DNA from: an uncultured Oscillospiraceae bacterium | GTDB lineage: Bacteria; Bacillota; Clostridia; Oscillospirales; Ruminococcaceae | Assembly: GCA_905212515.1 (NCBI GenBank) | Contig: CAJMEU010000087.1 | Span: 1 to 12,041 of the forward strand | Reading direction: 5' to 3' | DNA length: 12,041 nucleotides | Shown here: positions 6,820 to 12,041 of the stretch, one piece after another | Numbering within the stretch: position 1 is the first letter of the stretch | Layout: the number at the start of each line of letters is the position of its first letter | Translations under genes and position numbers: made by a program | The notes under the pieces: model-generated | Databases searched by the model: none | Told to the model about the DNA's origin: nothing | What the model saw: the letters and a program-made list of their open reading frames with translations, nothing else

Positions 6820-6826
6820 AATCGTT

Positions 6827-7165
6827 ATGAAACAGTTCAATGCGAAAAAATTCGTCCGCACCTTCTTCCTGGTGGCCCTGACGCTGGCCCTGGCCCTCAG
6901 CCTGTCCAGCGTGGCCTTTGCCGACGAGGCGGCCGCCGCCGCGCCCGACATCAACAAGGGCCTGGGCCTGATCGCCGCGGCCGTGGCCATGGGCATCTCG
7001 GCCATCGGTTCCGGCATCGCCGTGGGCGCCGGCGCCCCGGCCGCCATCGGCGCGCTGACGGAAGACCCTAAAAGCTTCGGCAAGGCGCTGATCTTCGTGG
7101 CTTTGGGCGAGGGCATCGCCCTGTACGGCATGTTGGTGGCCATCCTGATCTGGACCAAAGTGTGA
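6827..7165 (+). CDS. V-type ATPase subunit K (c-type proteolipid) with signal peptide, 112 aa
   Basis: K subunits form the rotating membrane ring that carries the ions. Residues 1-32 look like a classical signal peptide: basic KKFVR, a hydrophobic core, then A30-F-A32 followed by Asp33. The mature part of about 80 aa is one hairpin of two membrane helices: GLIAAAVAMGISAIGSGIAV, a polar loop TEDPKSFGK, then ALIFVALGEGIALYGML. Glu95 in the second helix is the ion-binding carboxylate. The Enterococcus and Clostridium type is usually a fused four-helix protein of about 155-160 aa, so this is the short form, like that of Thermus and many archaea. Val66 and Gly96 replace the Gln and Ser that help bind Na+ in Ilyobacter c, which suggests H+ coupling. 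It sits four bases before F. Confidence 0.93.
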   Translation: MKQFNAKKFVRTFFLVALTLALALSLSSVAFADEAAAAAPDINKGLGLIAAAVAMGISAIGSGIAVGAGAPAAIGALTEDPKSFGKALIFVALGEGIALYGMLVAILIWTKV

Positions 7166-7169
7166 CGGT

Positions 7170-7478
7170 ATGAAATACTTTCTCATCAGCGACAATGTGG
7201 ACACGCTGGCCGGTATGCACCTGGTGGGCGTGAAAGGCGTGGTGGTGCACGAGGAGACCGAGGTGAAGGCGGCGCTGGAGAAAGCCTGCGCCGACCCCGA
7301 GGTGGGCCTGGTGCTCATCACGGACAAATTGGTGGCCCGCTGCTCGGAGCTGGTGTTTTCCTACAAGCTCACGCGCAAACGGCCGCTGATCGTGGAAATG
7401 CCCGACCGCCATTCCGACCAAAACCCCGGAGACAGCATCAAGCGCTATATCTCCGAGGTCGTGGGCGTGAAGATTTGA
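7170..7478 (+). CDS. V-type ATPase subunit F, central shaft, 102 aa
   Basis: Subunit F binds subunit D in the central rotor shaft and modulates ATPase activity. It starts KYFLISDNVDTLAGMHLVGV, the usual first strand and helix of the Rossmann-like F domain, and contains GLVLITDKLVA and KRPLIVEMPDR, both typical of the family, then a C-terminal helix (SIKRYISEVVGVKI) that contacts D. About 100 aa is the normal length. Only four bases separate it from the stop of K, and no Shine-Dalgarno sequence is visible before its ATG, so translation probably depends on ribosomes finishing K. In Enterococcus the corresponding gene (ntpG) lies directly before A; here E lies between F and A. Confidence 0.92.
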   Translation: MKYFLISDNVDTLAGMHLVGVKGVVVHEETEVKAALEKACADPEVGLVLITDKLVARCSELVFSYKLTRKRPLIVEMPDRHSDQNPGDSIKRYISEVVGVKI

Positions 7479-7488
7479 GGTGAGAGCC

Positions 7489-8133
7489 ATGAGTAAACCC
7501 ATGAGTAAAAAAGAACAGCCCCAGGCGCTTTTGCAAAACGCCCGCCAGCAAAGCGCGGCGCGCTTCGACGCCTTTGACGATTCGGTGATGGCCGCCGCCC
7601 GGCGGCAGGCCGACGCCATCGTGGCCGAGGGCAAAAAGCAGGCCGAAGAGGCCTATGAGAAGCTGGTGGCCCAGCAGCGGACCGACCCGGTGGTGCTGTA
7701 CCGGGCCGAGGCCCGCGCCAAACTGGAGCGGACGGTGGCTTCCGCCAAGCAGGAGAACCGCAAAAAGCTGTTGGTATACCGCGGCCAGCTGGTAAACGCC
7801 CTGTTCGCCGAGGTGGAGGAAAAGCTGCAGAATTACGTGGGGACGCCGGCCTATGCCCAGGACCAGGCCGCCCGTATGGCTGAGCTGGTGAGCGCCTGCG
7901 GCGCCGGCCAGACCCACGTGCGCGCCGTTTATGTGCGCCGCGGCGAGGTGCAGGCGGTGCGGGACGCGGCCCAAAAGGCCTTTCCCGGCTGCGAGGTGCG
8001 GGACGCGGCCGACATCCGGCTGGGCGGCTTCCGCGTGGAGGCGGGCCATGTGCTGTACGACCTGACGCTGGACCACAGCGACCAGGCCCTGCGCGAGGCC
8101 TTCCTGTCCCGCTGCGGCCTGCAGGTGGAGTGA
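7489..8133 (+). CDS. V-type ATPase subunit E, peripheral stalk, 214 aa
   Basis: Subunit E pairs with G/H in the peripheral stalk and caps the head through its C-terminal domain. The N-terminal half (to about residue 110) is a long charged helix, with runs such as RRQADAIVAEGKKQAEEAYE and RAEARAKLERTVASAKQENR. The C-terminal half is a mixed alpha/beta domain ending in the family's GGFRVEAGHVLYDLTLDHS segment. Length is slightly above the usual 190-200 aa. GAGGTGAG (7477-7484) places the start at ATG 7489; ATG 7501 would be too far away and the in-frame GTG at 7480 is inside the site. A short hairpin lies between its stop and subunit A. Confidence 0.92.
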   Translation: MSKPMSKKEQPQALLQNARQQSAARFDAFDDSVMAAARRQADAIVAEGKKQAEEAYEKLVAQQRTDPVVLYRAEARAKLERTVASAKQENRKKLLVYRGQLVNALFAEVEEKLQNYVGTPAYAQDQAARMAELVSACGAGQTHVRAVYVRRGEVQAVRDAAQKAFPGCEVRDAADIRLGGFRVEAGHVLYDLTLDHSDQALREAFLSRCGLQVE

Positions 8134-8153
8134 GCGCCGGCACATGCCTGCGC
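8134..8153 (+). other. Short GC hairpin between subunit E and subunit A genes
   Basis: GCGC (8134-8137) pairs with GCGC (8150-8153) and GGC (8139-8141) with GCC (8146-8148), with a C/T mismatch between them and the loop ACAT. It begins directly after the stop of E and ends just before the AAGGAGA ribosome binding site of A (8158-8164). No T-tract follows. It is weaker than the hairpins at I/K and B/D and could be chance in GC-rich DNA. Confidence 0.35.
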
Positions 8154-8170
8154 GTGTAAGGAGATTTTCT

Positions 8171-9964
8171 ATGAAAGATACGATCTATTCCATCAACGGC
8201 CCCGTGGTGACCGTGCGCGACACGGACAGCTTTTCCATGATGGAGATGGTTTATGTGGGCGAGGCGGGCCTCATCGGCGAGGTCATCCGCGTCAACAGCG
8301 CCGCCACCACCATTCAGGTGTACGAGAACACCACCGGCCTGCGGGTGGGCGAACCGGTGAAAGGCACCGGCGCGCCGCTGTCGGCCACCTTGGGCCCGGG
8401 CGTCATGCAGAACATCTTCGACGGCATCGAGCGGCCCTTGGGCGTGATCGCCCAGCGCGAGGGCGCCTTCATCGGCGCCGGCGTGCACGTGGACAGCCTG
8501 GATGGGGAAAAGCAGTGGGACGTGACCCTGTGCGTGGCCCCCGGCCAGACGGTGGCCCCGGGCGCGGTGATCGCCACCTGCCCCGAAACGTCCATCATCA
8601 CCCACAAAAGCATGGTGCCCCCGGACGTGTCCGGCGTGGTGACCTGGGTGGCCGAGAACGGCCTTTATACGGTCAGGGACGTGATCTGCAAGGTCGAGAC
8701 GGACGCCGGCGAAGTGAAAGAGCTGCGCCTGGCGCAGAAATGGCCCATCCGCCAGCCGCGCCCGGTGAAAAGCCGCGAGGCCATCAGCCGGCCGCTGATC
8801 ACCGGCCAGCGCGTCATCGACACCCTGTTCCCCATCGCCAAGGGCGGCGCGGCCGCCGTGCCCGGGGGCTTCGGCACCGGCAAAACCATGACCCAGCACC
8901 AGCTGGCCAAATGGTGCGACGCGGACATCATCATCTACGTGGGCTGCGGCGAGCGCGGCAACGAGATGACCGACGTGCTGCAGGAGTTCCGCAAACTGGA
9001 GGACCCCAACAGCGGCAAGCCCATGACCGCGCGCACGGTGCTGATCGCCAATACCTCCAACATGCCCGTGGCCGCCCGCGAAGCGTCCATCTACACGGGC
9101 ATCACCCTGGCCGAGTATTATCGGGATATGGGTTACGACGTGGCCATGATGGCCGACTCCACCTCCCGCTGGGCCGAGGCTTTGCGCGAGATCAGCGGCC
9201 GTCTGGAAGAGATGCCCGCCGAGGAAGGCTTCCCCGCCTACCTGCCCAGCCGCCTGGCCGCGTTTTACGAGCGCGCGGGCTGCGTCGAGGCTTTGAACGG
9301 CGAATCGGGCAGCGTGTCCATCATCGGCGCCGTGTCGCCCCAGGGCTCTGATTTTTCCGAGCCCGTCACCCAGAACACCAAGCGCTTCGTGCGCTGCTTC
9401 CTGGCCCTGGACAAAAGCCTGGCCTACGCCCGGCACTACCCGGCCATCAACTGGACCATCAGCTATTCCGAATACTACGAAGATCTGGATCCCTATTACC
9501 TCGATCATCTGGGGCCGGACTTCATCAAATTGCGCGGCCGCATGCTGAGCCTGCTCAGCGAGGAGAACCATTTGATGGAGATCGTGAAGCTGATCGGCTC
9601 GGACGTATTGCCCGACAGCCAGAAGCTGACGCTGGAGGTGGCGCGCGTCATCCGCGTGGGCTTTTTGCAGCAGAACGCCTTCCACAAAAACGACACCTAC
9701 GTGCCCCTGGAAAAGCAGCAGTGGATGATGGAAGTGATCATGCATCTGTACGATGAGACGCAGAAACTGGTGGAAGAGGGCGTGCCCGTCAGCGAGATCA
9801 GCGCGGCCGGCGTGTTCGACAAGCTGGTGAAGATCAAATACGAGATCCCCAACGACAAGCTGGAGATGTTCAAGGATTACAACGCCGAGCTGGACCGCGT
9901 GTGCGCCGGCCTGTTGGCCAAGCGGCAGGCGGACCTGGCAGCCGTGCCGGCGGAAGGGAGATGA
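8171..9964 (+). CDS. V-type ATPase catalytic subunit A, 597 aa
   Basis: Subunit A hydrolyses or makes ATP in the A3B3 head. The N-terminal barrel begins IYSINGPVVTVRDTD, followed by the non-homologous bulge region specific to A subunits (about 110-200). The Walker A loop is G-G-F-G-T-G-K-T at residues 232-239, with Lys238 and Thr239; Glu261 and Arg262 follow in GCGERGNEM. To my memory these are the same residue numbers as in the Enterococcus hirae A subunit. Strong family blocks include SNMPVAAREASIYTGITLAE and MMADSTSRWAEALREISGRL. Length is typical (about 580-600). AAGGAGA (8158-8164) sits six bases before ATG 8171, so the upstream in-frame ATG at 8144 is rejected. Its TGA lies just before subunit B. 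All catalytic residues that I can check are intact. Confidence 0.98.
   Translation: MKDTIYSINGPVVTVRDTDSFSMMEMVYVGEAGLIGEVIRVNSAATTIQVYENTTGLRVGEPVKGTGAPLSATLGPGVMQNIFDGIERPLGVIAQREGAFIGAGVHVDSLDGEKQWDVTLCVAPGQTVAPGAVIATCPETSIITHKSMVPPDVSGVVTWVAENGLYTVRDVICKVETDAGEVKELRLAQKWPIRQPRPVKSREAISRPLITGQRVIDTLFPIAKGGAAAVPGGFGTGKTMTQHQLAKWCDADIIIYVGCGERGNEMTDVLQEFRKLEDPNSGKPMTARTVLIANTSNMPVAAREASIYTGITLAEYYRDMGYDVAMMADSTSRWAEALREISGRLEEMPAEEGFPAYLPSRLAAFYERAGCVEALNGESGSVSIIGAVSPQGSDFSEPVTQNTKRFVRCFLALDKSLAYARHYPAINWTISYSEYYEDLDPYYLDHLGPDFIKLRGRMLSLLSEENHLMEIVKLIGSDVLPDSQKLTLEVARVIRVGFLQQNAFHKNDTYVPLEKQQWMMEVIMHLYDETQKLVEEGVPVSEISAAGVFDKLVKIKYEIPNDKLEMFKDYNAELDRVCAGLLAKRQADLAAVPAEGR
9954..9960 (+). promoter_or_regulatory. 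Ribosome binding site AAGGGAG deciding the start of subunit B
   Basis: AAGGGAG ends directly at the ATG of 9961, which is too close to use, and lies nine bases before ATG 9970. It is located inside the last codons of subunit A, so B translation is closely linked to A. Confidence 0.65.
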
Positions 9965-9969
9965 GCGCC

Positions 9970-11373
9970 ATGGCACAAAATGCAAAATGGGCCATGGAGT
10001 ATCTTGGCCTCTCTGACATCAACGGCCCGCTGGTGGCTGTGGACGGCCTGACGGACGGCGGCGTGGGCTTTGAGGAAATGGTGGAGATCCGCACGGAGGA
10101 GGGCACCCGTCTGGGTCGTGTGGTGGCCCTGGAGGGCAGCCGCGCGGTGGTGCAGGTATTTTCCGGCACCAACGGGCTGGGCCTGGCGGACGTGCGCTCC
10201 CGCTTTACGGGCGAGCCCATGCGCCTGGCCCTGGCGCCGGAGATCGTGGGCCGCATCTTCAACGGCGCGGGCCAGCCGATCGACGGCCTGGGGCCCGTGT
10301 ACGCCAGCCGGTTCGAGGATATCAACGGCAGCGCCATCAATCCGGTGCGCCGCCAGTACCCGCGCAACTACATCCGCACGGGCATCAGTTCCATCGACGT
10401 GCTGATGACGCTGATCCGCGGCCAGAAGCTGCCCATCTTCTCCGGCAGCGGCATGAGCCACAACCGCCTGGCCGCCCAGATCGTGCGGCAGGCCAAATTG
10501 TCCGATGACGCGGGCGCGGCCCAGAAGTTCGGCGTGGTGTTCTGCGCCATGGGCGTGACCAAGGACGTGGCCGAGTATTTCCGCAAAAGCTTCGAGGAAT
10601 CGGGCGCCCTGGCCCGCGTGACCATGTTTCTGAACCTGTCCAGTGACCCCATCATCGAGCGCATCCTCACCCCGCGCTGCGCGCTGACGGCCGCCGAATA
10701 CCTGGCCTTCGAGCAGGACATGCACGTGCTGGTGGTGATGACGGACATGACCAGCTACGCCGAGGCCCTGCGCGAGTTCTCCTCCAGCAAGGGCGAGATC
10801 CCGGGCCGCAAGGGCTACCCCGGCTACCTGTATTCAGACCTGGCCAGCATGTACGAGCGCGCGGGCATCATCGAGGGCCGCGCGGGCAGCGTGACGCAGA
10901 TCCCCATCCTGACCATGCCCAGCGACGACATCACCAAAGCCATCCCCGACCTGACGGGCTATATCACCGAGGGGCAGATCGTGCTGGACCGCTACCTGGA
11001 TCAGCAGGGCATCTACCCGCCCATCAGCGTGCTGCCCAGCCTGTCCCGTCTGATGAAGGACGGCATCGGCGAGGGGTATACCCGCAAGGACCACCCGGAC
11101 GTGTCGAACCAGCTGTTCGCCAGCTACGCCAAGGTGTCCGACGCACGGGGCCTGGCCAGCGTCATCGGCGAGGAGGAGCTGTCCCCCACCGACAAACGCT
11201 ACCTGGATTTCGGCAGCCATTTCGAGCGCGAGTTCCTGGGCCAGGGCGCCAACGAGGACCGCACCATCGACGAAAGCCTGGACCTGGGCTGGCGGCTTTT
11301 GTCCATCCTGCCCCGGGAGGAGCTGGACCGCATCGACGAAAAGGTGCTGGACGAACATTACGGCAAATACTGA
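9970..11373 (+). CDS. V-type ATPase regulatory subunit B, 467 aa
   Basis: Subunit B alternates with A in the head, binds nucleotide at the shared interface and supplies the arginine finger. It starts KWAMEYLGLSDINGPLVAVD. The P-loop is degenerate (GSGMSHNRLAAQI), as expected for the non-catalytic subunit. Characteristic blocks are RKGYPGYLYSDLASMYERAG and PSDDITKAIPDLTGYITEGQ. Arg360 in LPSLSRLM corresponds to the arginine finger (R350 in Enterococcus by my alignment). Length of about 460-470 aa is normal. ATG 9961 overlaps the stop of A in an ATGA junction and is in the same frame, but ribosome binding site spacing favours 9970. A perfect eight-pair hairpin lies directly after its stop. Confidence 0.97.
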   Translation: MAQNAKWAMEYLGLSDINGPLVAVDGLTDGGVGFEEMVEIRTEEGTRLGRVVALEGSRAVVQVFSGTNGLGLADVRSRFTGEPMRLALAPEIVGRIFNGAGQPIDGLGPVYASRFEDINGSAINPVRRQYPRNYIRTGISSIDVLMTLIRGQKLPIFSGSGMSHNRLAAQIVRQAKLSDDAGAAQKFGVVFCAMGVTKDVAEYFRKSFEESGALARVTMFLNLSSDPIIERILTPRCALTAAEYLAFEQDMHVLVVMTDMTSYAEALREFSSSKGEIPGRKGYPGYLYSDLASMYERAGIIEGRAGSVTQIPILTMPSDDITKAIPDLTGYITEGQIVLDRYLDQQGIYPPISVLPSLSRLMKDGIGEGYTRKDHPDVSNQLFASYAKVSDARGLASVIGEEELSPTDKRYLDFGSHFEREFLGQGANEDRTIDESLDLGWRLLSILPREELDRIDEKVLDEHYGKY

Positions 11374-11374
11374 C

Positions 11375-11395
11375 CGCGCGGCCGGGTGCCGCGCG
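11375..11395 (+). other. GC-rich hairpin between subunit B and subunit D genes
   Basis: CGCGCGGC (11375-11382) pairs perfectly with GCCGCGCG (11388-11395) around the loop CGGGT. It begins two bases after the stop of B and ends before the GGAGGGG ribosome binding site of D (11403-11409). No T-tract follows, so termination is not expected. It could protect the A-B message from 3' decay or lower read-through to D, whose product is needed once per complex against three of A and B. Confidence 0.6.
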
Positions 11396-11416
11396 CTGAA
11401 CCGGAGGGGAAGCGTT

Positions 11417-12028
11417 ATGGCCGAACAGATCTTTCCCACCAAGGGCAATCTGATCGCCTGTCAGAAAAATTTGTCCCTGGCCAAACTGGGCTTCGACCTA
11501 TTGGACCGCAAGCGCAACGTGCTGATGCGCGAGATGATGAAAATGATCGACACGGCCGGCCAGATGCAGAAGGAGATCGGCGACACCTTCACCCGCGCCT
11601 ACGAGGCCCTGCAGGCGGCCAACATCACCCTGGGCATCGACCGCTCGCTGGAGAGCACGGTGCGCGAGGAGCGGGGCTTTTCCGTCACCAGCCACAGCAT
11701 CATGGGCGTGGACCTGCCCTCCGGGCATCTGGCGTCACTGCCCCTGTTCCCCTATTACGGTTTTTCGGGCACCAACGCCCAGTTGGATTATGCCTTTGTC
11801 TGCTTCGACCGGGTGAAGGCCCTGTGCGCCCAGCTGGCCGGCGTGGAAAACAGCGTGTACCGCCTGGCCACGGCCATCAAAAAAACCCAGCGCCGGGCCA
11901 ACATGCTGGAAAACGTGGTGATCCCCCGTCTGACGGGCAACATCCGTTTCATCTCCTCCACCCTGGAGGAGCACGAGCGCGAGGAATTCACCCGCATGAA
12001 GGTCATCAAGCGCCAGAAGGGCGGCTGA
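11417..12028 (+). CDS. V-type ATPase subunit D, central rotor shaft, 203 aa
   Basis: Subunit D is the coiled-coil axle inside the A3B3 head, analogous in place to F-type gamma. The opening PTKGNLIACQKNLSLAKLGFDLLDRKRNVLMREM is the strongly conserved N-terminal helix of the family, and the C-terminal helix AIKKTQRRANMLENVVIPRLTGNIRFI is equally typical. The central part (FSVTSHSIMGVDLPSGH...) is the short globular segment. Length is close to the usual 200-215 aa. GGAGGGG at 11403-11409 lies seven bases before ATG. It is the last gene visible, and its stop codon lies in the loop of a terminator-like hairpin, which suggests the operon ends here. Confidence 0.96.
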   Translation: MAEQIFPTKGNLIACQKNLSLAKLGFDLLDRKRNVLMREMMKMIDTAGQMQKEIGDTFTRAYEALQAANITLGIDRSLESTVREERGFSVTSHSIMGVDLPSGHLASLPLFPYYGFSGTNAQLDYAFVCFDRVKALCAQLAGVENSVYRLATAIKKTQRRANMLENVVIPRLTGNIRFISSTLEEHEREEFTRMKVIKRQKGG

Positions 12029-12039
12029 AGGGCCGCCCT
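12018..12039 (+). terminator. Probable operon-terminal hairpin overlapping the stop codon of subunit D
   Basis: AGGGCGGC (12018-12025) pairs perfectly with GCCGCCCT (12032-12039) around the loop TGAAGG, which contains the TGA stop. The window ends two bases later, so I cannot see whether a T-tract follows. A rho-independent terminator is the likely reading. Confidence 0.5.
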
Positions 12040-12041
12040 CT

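Noticed and set aside
7445..9985. Very long minus-strand open frame (846 codons) antisense to subunits E and A
   Set aside because: It has no ribosome binding site or family signal, is rich in His, Gly, Arg and Pro, and lies fully over strongly conserved ATPase genes. GC-rich third positions keep stop codons out of antisense frames, which explains its length.
3260..12041. Mobile element, integration site, CRISPR array, riboswitch or tRNA
   Set aside because: I found no transposase, integrase, regularly spaced repeats, tRNA-like cloverleaf or long structured leader. The stretch is continuous housekeeping operon.

Overview
The window is about 12 kb of GC-rich bacterial DNA with G/C-heavy third codon positions, AGGAG-type ribosome binding sites and very short gaps between genes. 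Its main content is a complete A/V-type ATPase operon of the kind found in Clostridia, Enterococcus and Thermus. I infer a GC-rich anaerobic Firmicute (class Clostridia, possibly a gut lineage). The sequence alone does not fix the genus.

Bases 1-165 are low-complexity G/C homopolymer with a short inverted repeat, and look like a poor-quality contig end rather than biology. Next come an alpha/beta hydrolase (190-891, +) and, convergent with it, a small secreted or lipid-anchored protein of unknown function (951-1469, -). A very good bidirectional hairpin terminator lies between them. A divergent intergenic region (1470-1620) with a perfect TATAAT for the minus-strand gene leads into a two-gene, overlapping pair: a GNAT-like protein (1621-2316, +) and a 2-hydroxyacid dehydrogenase of the glycerate dehydrogenase/hydroxypyruvate reductase type (2291-3259, +).

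An AT-rich pocket (3260-3376) then carries the likely promoter for nine consecutive plus-strand genes, which run to the window end in the order G/H - C - I - K - F - E - A - B - D. Together they give a full rotary machine: the A3B3 catalytic head (A, B), the central rotor (D, F, C), the peripheral stalk (E, G/H), the membrane stator with the ion half-channels (I) and the proteolipid ring (K). Key residues are intact: Walker A lysine and catalytic glutamate in A, arginine finger in B, two essential arginines in I and the ion-binding glutamate in K. The gene order differs from the textbook Enterococcus order (G-I-K-E-C-F-A-B-D).

The most interesting gene is K. It is a short single-hairpin proteolipid with what looks like a cleavable signal peptide, and it lacks the glutamine and serine/threonine ligands seen in Na+-binding rings. 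The pump is therefore predicted to move protons. GC-rich hairpins without U-tracts sit at the I/K, E/A and B/D junctions, and a final hairpin overlaps the stop of D. They may tune relative subunit expression. I see no phage, transposon, CRISPR array or RNA gene, and no clearly new system. No gene-free stretch exceeds 300 bases.
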